From assembly GCA_964406005.1 (NCBI GenBank), contig CAYOPZ010000015.1, positions 1 to 64,000 on the forward strand: 64,000 bases of DNA, given 5' to 3'. Below are positions 23,585-32,641 of the stretch, in pieces. Origin of the DNA: CAYOPZ01 sp964406005. Lineage in GTDB: Bacteria > Bacteroidota > Bacteroidia > Bacteroidales > SM23-62. The position numbers and the translations under genes were made by a program. Position 1 is the first letter of the stretch. Each line of letters begins with the position of its first letter. A model generated the notes under the pieces. The model was given only the letters and a program-made list of their open reading frames with translations, did no database searches and had not been told where the DNA came from.

Positions 23585-24292
23585 TTAAGATTCATTTACC
23601 TCGAGCATGAATCCCGTTCGGTGGATATTGATAATGTTCACGTTGGGATCCGGTGACAGGAACTTGCGCAGTTTGGTGATGTACACGTCCATGCTCCTGC
23701 CCATGAAATAGTCGTCTTCCCCCCAGATCATTTTCAGGGCGATTTCACGTCGAAGGATCTTGTTCTTGTTGATGCAGAGCAACCGCAGGACCTCGGCTTC
23801 CTTTTTAGTCAGCCTCTTTTCACCGGACGAGCTCTTGAGCAGCTGGTTGGAATAATCGAAAGTGAAGGTGCCGAGATTAAATATGGTATCCTTTTCGTCA
23901 TCCAGCAGGGATAACCGTGTTCTTCTCAATATGGCCTCGATCCGAAGTTGTAATTCTTCCGTGCTGAAAGGCTTGGTGATATAATCATCCCCTCCGAGCT
24001 TGAATCCCTTTACCTTGTCTTCCTTCATGGTTTTGGCCGTCAGAAAAATGATGGGTACGACCTTGTTGACCAGGCGGATCTCTTCGGCGACAGTAAAACC
24101 GTCCTTCAGTGGCATCATCACATCCAGAATGCATATATCGAATTTCCCGTTCCTGAACAACTCCATCCCTGCAACCCCGTCTTCCGCGAGTTGTACGCTA
24201 TAGCCTGACATGGTAAGGAAATCGGTCAGGACGAATCCCAGGTTTTTATCATCCTCAACAAGGAGGATGTTGGCTCTTTTTTTTTTCATCAT
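23585..24292 (-). CDS. OmpR-family response regulator, RprY-like
   Basis: 235 residues. Receiver domain 8-120 with the acidic pair in LLVEDDKN, phosphoacceptor Asp near 55 (ICILDVMMPLKDG), and Lys in DYITKPFST. The winged-helix DNA-binding domain is at about 135-230 (KRLTKKEAEVLRLLCINKNK and the ending MDVYITKLRKFL). It resembles RprY of Bacteroides. The kinase gene lies 32 bases upstream in the same direction. Likely targets are stress or envelope genes; none can be named from the sequence. The first two codons are both ATG, so the start may be 24292 or 24289. Confidence 0.9.
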   Translation of the reverse strand: MMKKKRANILLVEDDKNLGFVLTDFLTMSGYSVQLAEDGVAGMELFRNGKFDICILDVMMPLKDGFTVAEEIRLVNKVVPIIFLTAKTMKEDKVKGFKLGGDDYITKPFSTEELQLRIEAILRRTRLSLLDDEKDTIFNLGTFTFDYSNQLLKSSSGEKRLTKKEAEVLRLLCINKNKILRREIALKMIWGEDDYFMGRSMDVYITKLRKFLSPDPNVNIINIHRTGFMLEVNES

Positions 24293-24324
24293 TGTAAAAA
24301 GCCTGACATGCTAATTTACAGAAT

Positions 24325-25605
24325 TTAAACGGGTGCATCAAGAGGCAGGAATACATCGAAGCGGCTGCCTCTGTTCGGTTCACTGTGGACCTCTATATAA
24401 CCGCCATGGGCGCTGACCATGTTTTTCACGTAGTAGAGTCCGAGACCGAATCCTTTTACATTGTGTATGTTACCGGTAGGAACCCTGTAAAACTTGTCGA
24501 ATATGTGTTTGACCGTATCGCTGCTCATGCCGATCCCATGATCTTCGATCGAGAAGACAATGCCTTCATTTATATTCCGGGTATAAATGTTAATGAAAGC
24601 GCCGCTGCTGGAATATTTAATGGCATTGTCAACAAGGTTGACGACGACGTTCCTGATGTGCATCTCATCGGCTGACATTTCATAATCACCGGCATCGAGA
24701 TGATAATTCACCGTGGTCTGTTCCTCGCATCGCTCAATACACAGATTCTGCACGGTTTCCCTGATAAGCTGATGCAGGTTGAACTCGGATTTTCTCAAGT
24801 TGAACTCACCCTTGTCGAGCTTGGCGACCTGCAGGACCCTTTCGACCTGTCCCCTCATCCGTAGATTTTCGTCATAAATGATTTTCGAGTATTTATTAAT
24901 CCTTTCCGAGGATGAAGCCGTACCGGAATTCAGGAGCACCTCGGAGGCAAGTGAAATGGTCGAGATCGGGGTCTTGAATTCATGGGTCATGTTGTTGATA
25001 AAGTCGTTTTTGATCTCAGATATTTTTTTCTGACGGATGATGGTGGAAATGATATAAAGGAATAGAAAAACAATGATCAGGATAAAGATCCCGGAAAAGA
25101 TCAGCCACATTGACATATCAACGAGCACTTCCTTGCGCTGGGAAGGGAAAAAGACGGCAAGATGGGTATTCTCCTTTTTCCACAAACTGGACAGGCAAAG
25201 CTTGTGGGCATTTTTCATCAGGGATTTTGGTATTAGCTTTGCGGAGGCATACATGATCGAATCCGAATCTGTTTGCACAATGGCATATTCGTAATTCTGA
25301 TCCAGCCGGTGGTAATCAATGTACTTGCCGAGCAGGTTTGCAAGCAGAACCGTATCGATCACCTCGAAGTAGGTCTTTTCCTGTCCGGAAGCTGTATATT
25401 TCGGATTTCCCGATTTGATCAGATTTGTATTGTTGGCGGCACCCATCTCATTAAGCACATCCTCAAGGGCCATGTCAATTCTGTGGTCATGCTGTTTTTC
25501 AGTCAGATTGATTGCTCTTACAATCCAGAAAGACTGGGTGACAGTAAGCCCGACCAGGGCAACCGAGGCAAAGAGGATAACAATTATGATGTGTGATTTT
25601 TGCAT
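24325..25605 (-). CDS. sensor histidine kinase, RprX-like
   Basis: 426 residues. Two membrane segments (about 5-27 and 166-192) flank a periplasmic sensor of about 140 residues. There is no HAMP domain; the dimerisation helix follows with the phosphorylated His near 207 (MTHEFKTPISTI), then the ATP-binding domain with N-box VVNLVDNAIKYSS, G1 DHGIGMSS and G2 GFGLGLYYVKNM. The conserved start and lack of HAMP match RprX. It phosphorylates the OmpR-type regulator encoded next. A -7 box lies 19 bases before the ATG. Signal unknown. Confidence 0.9.
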   Translation of the reverse strand: MQKSHIIIVILFASVALVGLTVTQSFWIVRAINLTEKQHDHRIDMALEDVLNEMGAANNTNLIKSGNPKYTASGQEKTYFEVIDTVLLANLLGKYIDYHRLDQNYEYAIVQTDSDSIMYASAKLIPKSLMKNAHKLCLSSLWKKENTHLAVFFPSQRKEVLVDMSMWLIFSGIFILIIVFLFLYIISTIIRQKKISEIKNDFINNMTHEFKTPISTISLASEVLLNSGTASSSERINKYSKIIYDENLRMRGQVERVLQVAKLDKGEFNLRKSEFNLHQLIRETVQNLCIERCEEQTTVNYHLDAGDYEMSADEMHIRNVVVNLVDNAIKYSSSGAFINIYTRNINEGIVFSIEDHGIGMSSDTVKHIFDKFYRVPTGNIHNVKGFGLGLYYVKNMVSAHGGYIEVHSEPNRGSRFDVFLPLDAPV

Positions 25606-25623
25606 GGAGAATCGGGTACCTCA

Positions 25624-25631
25624 CAAATATA
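25624..25631 (-). promoter_or_regulatory. -7 box TATATTTG of the kinase/regulator operon
   Basis: Exact TAnnTTTG match on the minus strand in the 75-base gap between pth and the kinase gene, giving a leader of about 12 bases. It suggests that the two-component operon has its own promoter although pth and rplY read in the same direction. Confidence 0.5.
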
Positions 25632-25680
25632 CGGCATAATCGGAATTCACTAAGTCCTTTAACATATCTTTAACGGTAGA

Positions 25681-26250
25681 TTACCGGTTGTTGAATTCGT
25701 TCATGGTTCGTTCCAGGCCGATCGTGCCAAAACTGAGGATGGCATCAGCGGCCAGCCGGATGCGTTCTTCAAGTATGCGTTTTTCTTCTTCCGTCCATTT
25801 CCCGAGTACATGCCTTATCTGTCCGCCGGACCTGAAATCACTCCCGATCCCGAAGCGGAGACGGGCATACTGGTTTGTTGCCAGGATCTGGTTGATGTGT
25901 ATCAGCCCGTTGTGTCCGCCGTCTCCGCCATGGGGTCGAAGTCTTAACGTCCCGAAGGGAAGCGCAAGGTCATCCAGTACCACCAGCAGCTTTTCAACGG
26001 GAATTTTTTCCTTTTTCAGCCAGTAATGTACGGCACGGCCACTGAAATTTACGTAGGTAGTGGGTTTAACAAGGAAGAATATCCTGCTTTTGTATTTAAG
26101 GCTGGCAGTAAATGCGAACCGGCTGTCCCTGAAGCGTACACCGGATGCCTCTGCAAGTGCATCCAGTATTATAAATCCGGCATTGTGCCTTGTTCCGGAG
26201 TAATCCTCTCCGGCATTGCCGAGTCCAGCAACCAGGAATTTCAAAAGCAA
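25681..26250 (-). CDS. pth: peptidyl-tRNA hydrolase
   Basis: 189 residues. It cleaves peptidyl-tRNA dropped by the ribosome and recycles the tRNA. Motifs: FLVAGLGNAGEDYSGTRHNAGF with the catalytic His near 22, the Asn of KPTTYVNFSGRAV, and the conserved block LVVLDDLALPFGTLRLRPHGGDGGHNGL ending in the general base region. The length is right for the bacterial family. It follows rplY by two bases, so the two genes are one transcription unit. The same pairing is common in Bacteroidota and other bacteria. Confidence 0.96.
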   Translation of the reverse strand: MLLKFLVAGLGNAGEDYSGTRHNAGFIILDALAEASGVRFRDSRFAFTASLKYKSRIFFLVKPTTYVNFSGRAVHYWLKKEKIPVEKLLVVLDDLALPFGTLRLRPHGGDGGHNGLIHINQILATNQYARLRFGIGSDFRSGGQIRHVLGKWTEEEKRILEERIRLAADAILSFGTIGLERTMNEFNNR

Positions 26251-26252
26251 GT

Positions 26253-26930
26253 TTATTGGTCTTCCTGCGGGGATTCCTCACCGGCGGCTGATGTTTCCTC
26301 TCCTTCGGCAGCCTCGGCTTCCTCTTCAATAACTTCTTCTTCAACCTCTTCTTCTTCAACGACGGCTTCACGAAGACCCTTGGCAACCAGCCGTGAGGAT
26401 ACAACACCTGCCACCATGGCCCTTGGCGGGTCAAGAATTTCCAGCCCGGTGTAATTGAGATCGCCGATCTTGAGGCTTGTCCCGATGTCAAGGTCCGTTA
26501 TATCGATCTCGAACCTTTCAGGCATGTCTTTGAGATATCCGCGGACCCTGATGGACCTTCTTCTCTGGCGCAATTTACCGCCTTCCTTGATCCCGACGGA
26601 GCTGCCGGTCAGTTCGATGGGCAGGTTCAGGGTTATTCTTTTATCGGGAAATACCTGTCTGAAATCTATGTGCAGAATCTCATCCGATACAGGATGAAAC
26701 TGGATGTCCTGTATTATAGCTTCGTATTTTTCCCCCTCTATATCGAGTTTCATGAGAAAAACATCGCTTGTATAGATCATCTTCTTAAGGTCGATGATGC
26801 CGGCAGAAAAATGGATGTTTTCCCTGCCTCCGTACAGGACACACGGCACCCGTCCCTGTTTGCGGATCTTACCGGATTCCTTTTTCCCTGTTTCTTTTCG
26901 CTGTATTCCTTTGATTTCTAGTGTTTTCAT
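26253..26930 (-). CDS. rplY: 50S ribosomal protein L25 (CTC family)
   Basis: 225 residues from ATG at 26930, giving MKTLEIKGIQRKETGKK, the usual N-terminus of the CTC form. The L25 domain (1-90) binds 5S rRNA and the TL5-like beta domain follows to about 190. The last 35 residues are an acidic Glu/Ala-rich tail (EEEVEEEVIEEEAEAAEG), common in this lineage. The promoter region lies between it and prs (102 bases). It is translated with pth downstream. The other start at 26954 would only add eight residues. Confidence 0.94.
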   Translation of the reverse strand: MKTLEIKGIQRKETGKKESGKIRKQGRVPCVLYGGRENIHFSAGIIDLKKMIYTSDVFLMKLDIEGEKYEAIIQDIQFHPVSDEILHIDFRQVFPDKRITLNLPIELTGSSVGIKEGGKLRQRRRSIRVRGYLKDMPERFEIDITDLDIGTSLKIGDLNYTGLEILDPPRAMVAGVVSSRLVAKGLREAVVEEEEVEEEVIEEEAEAAEGEETSAAGEESPQEDQ

Positions 26931-27032
26931 TGTAATACACGGTTTAAATGCCACTCCCTATCAGAGAGCCTTGTTCCCATCGGGGACGCCGGTCGAAATC
27001 AGCCCTTGAAAAAAGACCCGCAAATATAATAT

Positions 27033-27971
27033 TTATTGTATAAACTTGGAACTGATGGATTCATAATTGTAGACCTTGTTGATCACATCAGCAAAAAGTT
27101 CGGCAACGGAAATGACCTTGATTTTGGGACTCTTCATACGGACCGGTATCGTATCGGTAACTATGATTTCCTTGATCTGTGATGCCTTTATCTTCTCGAA
27201 AGCCGGACCCGACAGCACAGGGTGCGTGGCACATACCCTGACGGAACGGGCGCCTTCAATCATCATCATATCGGCTGCGAGACAGATGGTACCGGCGGTA
27301 TCGATCATATCATCGACGATGATTATATCCTTTCCCTTAATGTCCCCTATCACCTTGATGTCTTCCACTACGTTTGCCTTTTTCCGTACCTTATAACATA
27401 TGACCATCTCGGTATTCATGAAACGGGAATAGGCATTTGCCCTTTTTGTTCCCCCCATGTCGGGTGCGGCAATAGACAGATTTCCAAGCTCAAGGCTTTT
27501 CAGGTAGGGCACAAACAGGGAAGAGGCATAGAGATGATCTACCGGGACGTCAAAAAAACCCTGCAGCTGGTCGGCATGCAGGTCCATTGTCATCACCCTG
27601 TCCACACCGGCTGCCGAGAGCAGGTTGGCTACGAGCTTCGCGCCAATGGCCGCCCGTGGCCTGTCTTTACGGTCCTGCCGTGCATACCCGAAATAAGGCA
27701 TGACAGCCACTATTTTATAGGCCGAGGCTCTTTTTGCCGCATCAATCAGCAGCAGTAATTCCAGCAGGTTCTCGGCCGGAGGAAATGTAGACTGTATGAT
27801 AAAGACCGTGCAGCCCCTTACAGACTCCAGGTAATTGGGTTGAAATTCTCCGTCACTGAACCGGAGCACATTGGTTTTGCCAAGTTCGCTTCCGTAAGCT
27901 TTGGCTATTTTTTCCGCCAGGTACACGGTTTGGGTTCCGGCAAAGAATTTAATGGGGGAACTGGGTCTCAT
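27033..27971 (-). CDS. prs: ribose-phosphate pyrophosphokinase
   Basis: 312 residues if started at ATG 27971 (IKFFAGTQTVYLAEKIA near the N-terminus); an in-frame ATG at 28016 would add 15 residues. The enzyme makes PRPP from ribose 5-phosphate and ATP for nucleotides, His and Trp. Motifs are seen: RQDRKDRPRAAIGAK, the flexible loop, TMDLHADQLQGFFDVPVDHLY, and the PRPP-binding signature IIIVDDMIDTAGT. Length and motifs fit class I enzymes. It lies between engB and rplY, all in the same direction, with 55 bases to the engB stop when counted from the chosen start. Confidence 0.94.
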   Translation of the reverse strand: MRPSSPIKFFAGTQTVYLAEKIAKAYGSELGKTNVLRFSDGEFQPNYLESVRGCTVFIIQSTFPPAENLLELLLLIDAAKRASAYKIVAVMPYFGYARQDRKDRPRAAIGAKLVANLLSAAGVDRVMTMDLHADQLQGFFDVPVDHLYASSLFVPYLKSLELGNLSIAAPDMGGTKRANAYSRFMNTEMVICYKVRKKANVVEDIKVIGDIKGKDIIIVDDMIDTAGTICLAADMMMIEGARSVRVCATHPVLSGPAFEKIKASQIKEIIVTDTIPVRMKSPKIKVISVAELFADVINKVYNYESISSKFIQ

Positions 27972-28026
27972 CTGCACTGGAAATGAATGGCTTATTCGCT
28001 GCTCAAAAGTAAACATTAATTTTTAC

Positions 28027-28620
28027 TCACTGAAGGGTTTCCCCTATAAATTCGAGCAACTCTTCGCGCCCGGTCCTTTTCAGTGATGATGTGAGGAACA
28101 GCGGGGGCATGGATTTCCACCACCGAAGCATGTTTTGCCTGTACCTGGTAACATTTTTGTCGAGCCTGGCGGGTGGAACCTTGTCTGTCTTTGTGAATAC
28201 CATGGCGAACGGGATTCTGTTTTCGCCCAGGTAACGGAGAAACTCACCGTCGTTTCTTTGCATTTCAAGGCGTGAATCGATAAGGAGAAAAAGGCAGACA
28301 AGATTGCTTCTGTTGCAAAGGTAGTTCTTTGTAAGCTTTGTCATTTTATCGCGGGCCGGTACGGGCATTTTCGCATAGCCGTAACCGGGCAGATCCACAA
28401 TATACCAGCTGCCGTCTACCAGAAAATGGTTAATGAACCGGGTCTTCCCGGGTGTGGAAGATGTTTTTGCCAGCCCGGAACGGTTGACAAGCATGTTGAT
28501 CAGCGATGATTTTCCGACATTCGACCTTCCGGTAAAGGCGAATTCAGGGAGCATGTCCCCGGGGCACTCAGACAGGCGCTGACTGCTTGTAACGAAAACT
28601 GCGCTGCCTACTGTCGTCAT
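28027..28620 (-). CDS. engB: ribosome-biogenesis GTP-binding protein YsxC/EngB
   Basis: 197 residues. GTPase motifs: G1 GRSNVGKSSLIN, G2 Thr in SSTPGKTRFINHF, G3 DLPGYGYAKMP, G4 FTKTDKV. It is required for 50S subunit assembly. Its ATG overlaps the manA stop as ATGA (28617-28620), which indicates coupled translation. Length is usual for the family. The C-terminus ends in SLKRTGREELLEFIGETLQ. It is read in the same direction as prs downstream. Confidence 0.95.
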   Translation of the reverse strand: MTTVGSAVFVTSSQRLSECPGDMLPEFAFTGRSNVGKSSLINMLVNRSGLAKTSSTPGKTRFINHFLVDGSWYIVDLPGYGYAKMPVPARDKMTKLTKNYLCNRSNLVCLFLLIDSRLEMQRNDGEFLRYLGENRIPFAMVFTKTDKVPPARLDKNVTRYRQNMLRWWKSMPPLFLTSSLKRTGREELLEFIGETLQ

Positions 28621-29600
28621 TTGATATAGATCTCAAGGATTTTGGCAGGTCCCTCCGGTATCAGCTCCAGGTTTTTCAAGGCTGCAGGGATCAATACGGT
28701 TTCTCCGCGGATCATTGATACTTCCCCGGTTCCGGGATAACGGATCATACAGTGACCTTCCACGCACATGTAGATGATAAAGGAATCAATATAATTGAAA
28801 TCCTTTTCAACCGGCCTGTTGAGGTAAATGATATCGGTTGTGAAATAAGGACAGTCCGCGATATTGGTCCGGCTGTTGATCAGGGGATCAAATTGCCGTT
28901 TGTACTTCCCCGGATCATTGTAAACGATGGCATCCAAAGCCAGATCCATATGCATTTCCCTGCTTTTCCCTTCCTTGTCCACCCGGTCCCAGTCATAGAT
29001 CCGGTAAGTGATATCGGAGGTCTGCTGGATTTCGGCCAGCAGGATCCCCGCACCTATGGAATGAACCCTGCCGGCCGGTGTAAAAAAGACATCCCCCGCT
29101 TCTGCCTTTTCATACTTCAGTATTTCGGGAAGCTTTTTATTGTGAACGTGTTCAAGGAATATTTCCTTTGAGACGGGTCGCCTGAATCCCGATATCAACC
29201 AGGCATCCTTTTCGGCTTCCATGATGTACCACATTTCGGTCTTTCCATAAGCCTTATGTCTTTCCATGGCCAACGTGTCATCCGGATGGACCTGAATGGA
29301 CAGAAGATCGTTGGCATCGATGAATTTGACCAGCAGGGGGAACTCGATGCCGAATTTTTCATAAATGTGATCACCGACCATTTCTCCCATGTATATCTCG
29401 ATCAGTTCCTGAAGATTATTGCCGGCCAGGAACCCGTTGGAAACATGTGTGATCATCCCCTGTACGCCTGATATTTCCCAGCTTTCACCACAGGAATCCG
29501 TGGGGCAGGGTTTGTTAAGGATGTCCCTCAGCCGGGTGCCTCCCCAGATCACATCCTTCAGGATGGGATTGAATTTAATCGGATATAAGGGATTTTGCAT
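28617..29600 (-). CDS. manA: mannose-6-phosphate isomerase, class I
   Basis: 327 residues, cupin-fold phosphomannose isomerase that interconverts mannose 6-phosphate and fructose 6-phosphate. The zinc site is visible: the Gln and His of QVHPDD near 98, Glu in GKTEMWYIM, and His in GRVHSIGAGI; catalytic Arg region near the end is present. The short Bacteroidota form lacks the helical insertion of the E. coli enzyme. It feeds GDP-mannose synthesis or mannose use. Promoter box TACTTTTG lies 53 bases upstream, and the gene overlaps engB by four bases. Confidence 0.93.
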   Translation of the reverse strand: MQNPLYPIKFNPILKDVIWGGTRLRDILNKPCPTDSCGESWEISGVQGMITHVSNGFLAGNNLQELIEIYMGEMVGDHIYEKFGIEFPLLVKFIDANDLLSIQVHPDDTLAMERHKAYGKTEMWYIMEAEKDAWLISGFRRPVSKEIFLEHVHNKKLPEILKYEKAEAGDVFFTPAGRVHSIGAGILLAEIQQTSDITYRIYDWDRVDKEGKSREMHMDLALDAIVYNDPGKYKRQFDPLINSRTNIADCPYFTTDIIYLNRPVEKDFNYIDSFIIYMCVEGHCMIRYPGTGEVSMIRGETVLIPAALKNLELIPEGPAKILEIYIK

Positions 29601-29652
29601 TTCTTTTTCAGGACTGTTTCGGATTTCGTAATTTGGGGCTGCAATCCAAGCA

Positions 29653-29660
29653 CAAAAGTA
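29653..29660 (-). promoter_or_regulatory. -7 box TACTTTTG of the manA-engB operon
   Basis: Exact TAnnTTTG match on the minus strand in the 83-base space between the divergent manA and udk genes, giving a leader of about 45 bases. Confidence 0.45.
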
Positions 29661-29683
29661 ACAAAATTGAATCGTTCAAATCA

Positions 29684-30301
29684 ATGCTCGTAGTTGGAAT
29701 TACCGGTGGCACGGGTTCAGGGAAAACCACGGTGGTCAGAAAAGTGATGGAACAATTGCCGGAAAACCGGGTGGCATTACTCTCGCAGGATTCCTATTAC
29801 AAGGACAACAGTCATCTGGAACCGGAAGCGAGGCAGGAGATCAATTTTGACCACCCGGACTCCCTGGAATTCAGCCTGCTGACCGATCATATCAGCCGGC
29901 TGAAGAATGGCCGGACAATCAGGCAGCCCGTGTATTCCTATCTGACATGCACACGTTCCAAAGAAACCGTAACGGTGGCACCCAGGGAAGTAACCATACT
30001 TGAAGGGATACTGATCCTCACCGATCCGGCCCTGCGCGCCCTGATAGATATAAAGGTTTTTGTTGATGCAGATGCCGACGACCGGTTGGGGAGGGTCATT
30101 TCAAGGGACATAAAGGAGCGGGGCAGGTCGCTGGACAAAGTTCTGGAACGCTACGAGAAAACGGTCAAACCCATGCATCTGCAGTTCATTGAGCCTTCCA
30201 AACGATATGCCGACATTATCATTCCGCAGGGGGGCAGCAATCATGTGGCCATCGATATACTCAGTACCATCATCACGGACCGCCTTAAGAACACCGGATA
30301 A
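29684..30301 (+). CDS. udk: uridine kinase
   Basis: 205 residues from ATG at 29684, which puts MLVVGITGGTGSGKTTV at the N-terminus as in the family; a TTG at 29633 would add 17 residues. It phosphorylates uridine and cytidine in pyrimidine salvage. Walker A is GGTGSGKTTV, followed by LLSQDSYYKD, NFDHPDSLEF and the substrate motif PVYSYLTCTR, then RDIKERGRSLDKVLERYEKTVKPMH cut here to its key parts RDIKERGR and YEKTVKPMH. It precedes the exonuclease gene by 12 bases, and the two are probably co-transcribed. Confidence 0.95.
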   Translation: MLVVGITGGTGSGKTTVVRKVMEQLPENRVALLSQDSYYKDNSHLEPEARQEINFDHPDSLEFSLLTDHISRLKNGRTIRQPVYSYLTCTRSKETVTVAPREVTILEGILILTDPALRALIDIKVFVDADADDRLGRVISRDIKERGRSLDKVLERYEKTVKPMHLQFIEPSKRYADIIIPQGGSNHVAIDILSTIITDRLKNTG

Positions 30302-30313
30302 ACCCGTCACGCC

Positions 30314-31036
30314 ATGCTCGAGGATCTGAACCTGAAGAACATATTATTCCTGGATATAGAAACGGTGCCCGTGACGGCAGGGATGGAATCCGCCAGTCCC
30401 AGGTTGCAGCAGCTCTGGGAGCAAAAATCCGCCCCTTTCAGGCAGGCGGATGAACCGGCTTCGGAGGTTTGGGCAAGGGCTGCATTATATGCCGAATTCG
30501 GAAAGATCATATGCATATCGGCAGGGGTATTTTCAAACCTGGCCGAACCGAAACGGTTTCGGATCAAGTCTTTTTTCGGGGATGATGAAAAAGTCGTTTT
30601 GGAATCGTTTTCAGAACTGCTCCGCAAGTTCAGGCCCCCGGGAAAGATAAGCCTCTGTGCCCACAACGGGAAGGATTTTGATTTCCCTTATCTTGCCAGG
30701 CGCATGCTGGCTGCAGGACTGGACATTCCGGGTGTACTGCAGACTGCAGGGAAGAAACCCTGGGAAGTCAATTTCCTGGATACCATGGAGTTGTGGAAGT
30801 TTGGAGCCTACAGGAATTTCACATCGCTCGCCCTTCTTGCAGAAGTCCTTGACCTGCCAGATCCGAAGGATGATATGGACGGGAGCCAGGTTGCTGCTGT
30901 ATATTATCAGGACGGGGATATGCAAAGGATTGCCAGGTATTGTGAAAAGGACGTGCTTTCCATTGCGCAGATCCTTCTTCGTTTCAGGAGAGAAGCACTG
31001 ATTCCCGAAGAAAATGTGGAAGTCGTGAACGGCTGA
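30314..31036 (+). CDS. DEDD-type 3'-5' exonuclease, PolB-exonuclease-like
   Basis: 240 residues of the DnaQ-like RNase H fold. The acid residues lie in FLDIETVPVT (Asp/Glu near 13-15), LCAHNGKDFDFPYLARRM (Asp near 120) and YCEKDVLSIAQI (Asp near 215). This is the family of predicted single-domain 3'-5' exonucleases related to the proofreading domain of PolB. It lacks any polymerase part. The biological role is not known; the gene is 12 bases downstream of udk. It converges on the hydrolase gene with only two bases between the stop codons. Confidence 0.88.
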   Translation: MLEDLNLKNILFLDIETVPVTAGMESASPRLQQLWEQKSAPFRQADEPASEVWARAALYAEFGKIICISAGVFSNLAEPKRFRIKSFFGDDEKVVLESFSELLRKFRPPGKISLCAHNGKDFDFPYLARRMLAAGLDIPGVLQTAGKKPWEVNFLDTMELWKFGAYRNFTSLALLAEVLDLPDPKDDMDGSQVAAVYYQDGDMQRIARYCEKDVLSIAQILLRFRREALIPEENVEVVNG

Positions 31037-31038
31037 TG

Positions 31039-31854
31039 TCAGGAGGGTTCACCAAGCAGGAAATACTTCAGGGTTTTCAGCAGCAGGGAAGGCTGTTCGA
31101 CATGCAGCCAGTGCCCGGCCCCCGGGATGGTAGTGATTTCAGCCATGGGGAATATGGTTTTTATACCGGGAATCATGTCGTCCCTGATATAATCTGAATT
31201 CTCCCCCCTGATAAACAGCACCTGAAATCCGGTGATTCCTTTCCCCGCAGCGAATACACGGGGATCCAGTCCGTCCAGTATGGAAGGGAGCTCTGCCCTG
31301 ATTGCGCTGGCATTGATTCTCCACCGGTATCGGTTTGAACCGGTTCTTTCAATGTTTTTCAGCAAAAAGCTCCTGACCCGGGGCGAATAAATCGTTCTTG
31401 CCAGTTGTCTGTCCGCATCCTCACGGCTGTGCACGTGGTCAAAATCAACGGCAAGCATACTGTCCAGGATGCGTGTGTGCGTAATGACCTGGCTGGAGTG
31501 ATCGGAGTATGTATATGCAAGGGGTGCGATGTCTATTATCACCAGTGATTCCACCCTTTCCGGCATGACCACCGCGAGATGCATGATCGTTTTGCCTCCC
31601 ATGGAATGGCCCATTAAGATTGCTTTTTCCAGGTGCTGACTGTCCATGAAGCCGGCAATGTCATCCCTCATGGCCGGATAATTATGCGTGTCGCAGTGCG
31701 GGGAACGTCCGTGATTCCTCTGGTCCGGAAGATAGACTTCGAAGTTTTCCGCCAGTGATTTTCCGATCGAGATCCAGTTGTCCGAGGAGCCGTAAAGGCC
31801 GTGTACGATAATGAGTGGAGGACCTTTCCCGAATTTTCTGAAAAAAAGTTGCAT
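31039..31854 (-). CDS. alpha/beta hydrolase, YbfF-like esterase
   Basis: 271 residues. Oxyanion region PLIIVHGLYGSSDNW, nucleophile elbow GHSMGGKTIM (Ser near 100), Asp in the mid-region and catalytic His in IPGAGHWLHVEQP near 245 form a complete alpha/beta hydrolase triad. The cap region is helical. The pattern PDQRNHGRSP is typical of YbfF/esterase and related bacterial hydrolases. Substrate is unknown. It starts three bases after the pdxJ stop, so it is translated with pdxJ; this pairing suggests a housekeeping role but does not name it. Confidence 0.88.
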   Translation of the reverse strand: MQLFFRKFGKGPPLIIVHGLYGSSDNWISIGKSLAENFEVYLPDQRNHGRSPHCDTHNYPAMRDDIAGFMDSQHLEKAILMGHSMGGKTIMHLAVVMPERVESLVIIDIAPLAYTYSDHSSQVITHTRILDSMLAVDFDHVHSREDADRQLARTIYSPRVRSFLLKNIERTGSNRYRWRINASAIRAELPSILDGLDPRVFAAGKGITGFQVLFIRGENSDYIRDDMIPGIKTIFPMAEITTIPGAGHWLHVEQPSLLLKTLKYFLLGEPS

Positions 31855-31857
31855 GGA

Positions 31858-32583
31858 TTAGCCTTCTGAAGGTATGAGCTGACGGCGGTACATTTGTATG
31901 GTATTCTCGAGCCCGAAATACAATGCATGAGAAATCAATGCATGGCCTATCGAGACCTCGAGCAGGCCCGGAATATGATCATTGAAATATTTCAGGTTCT
32001 CCAGGCTGAGATCATGTCCGGCATTCAATCCGAGTCCCGCTTCAGCCGCCTTTTTCGCGGCAACGATAAAGGGAGCGATGGCCGCCCGGGGATCCGCCGG
32101 GTAATTCCTGGCATAGGGCTCTGTATAAAGTTCCACCCTGTCGGTGCCTGTTTTTGCTGCATTTTCAATCAGTGCCGGTTCTGTGCCGATGAAGATTGAA
32201 ACACGTATGCCATGTGCCTTTAATTCTCCGACCACTTCCCTGAGAAAGGACTCGTTTGCAAAGGTATCCCAGCCCTGGCTCGAAGTAAGGGCTTCCGGCG
32301 GATCCGGCACCAGTGTGACCTGGTCCGGGACGACAGAGGTTACCAGGTCGAGAAATGCGCGGGAAGGGAATCCTTCGATATTGAATTCAACGCTTACTGC
32401 GGATTTAATGTCCCTGACATCCCGGGCCCGGATATGTCTTTCGTCGGGGCGCGGGTGCACGGTGATCCCTTCAGCGCCGTAATTCTGGCAATTTACTGCC
32501 GCCTGGAGCACATCAGGCACATTTCCGCCGCGTGCATTCCGAAGTGTGGCTATTTTATTTATATTTACACTCAGACGGGTCAT
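31858..32583 (-). CDS. pdxJ: pyridoxine 5'-phosphate synthase
   Basis: 241 residues from ATG at 32583 (MTRLSVNINKIATLRNARGG), the usual start; the long open frame upstream runs into the CBS gene and is not supported. It joins 1-deoxyxylulose 5-phosphate and 3-amino-2-oxopropyl phosphate to make pyridoxine phosphate in DXP-dependent vitamin B6 synthesis. Catalytic Glu and His blocks: ITVHPRPDERHI, VEFNIEGFPS, and GLNAGHDLSLENL. A TAATTTTG box at 32608-32615 gives a leader of about 19 bases for this start. It is followed closely by the hydrolase gene. Confidence 0.94.
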   Translation of the reverse strand: MTRLSVNINKIATLRNARGGNVPDVLQAAVNCQNYGAEGITVHPRPDERHIRARDVRDIKSAVSVEFNIEGFPSRAFLDLVTSVVPDQVTLVPDPPEALTSSQGWDTFANESFLREVVGELKAHGIRVSIFIGTEPALIENAAKTGTDRVELYTEPYARNYPADPRAAIAPFIVAAKKAAEAGLGLNAGHDLSLENLKYFNDHIPGLLEVSIGHALISHALYFGLENTIQMYRRQLIPSEG

Positions 32584-32607
32584 ACTGACCGGATTCATTA
32601 CATTTCG

Positions 32608-32615
32608 CAAAATTA
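32608..32615 (-). promoter_or_regulatory. -7 box TAATTTTG of pdxJ
   Basis: Exact TAnnTTTG match on the minus strand, 24 bases before the chosen ATG at 32583. It argues for 32583 rather than the Met at 32598, whose leader would be almost zero. It lies in the short divergent space to the CBS gene. Confidence 0.55.
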
Positions 32616-32641
32616 AGGATTTTAACAGAAGCTGATCCCAA

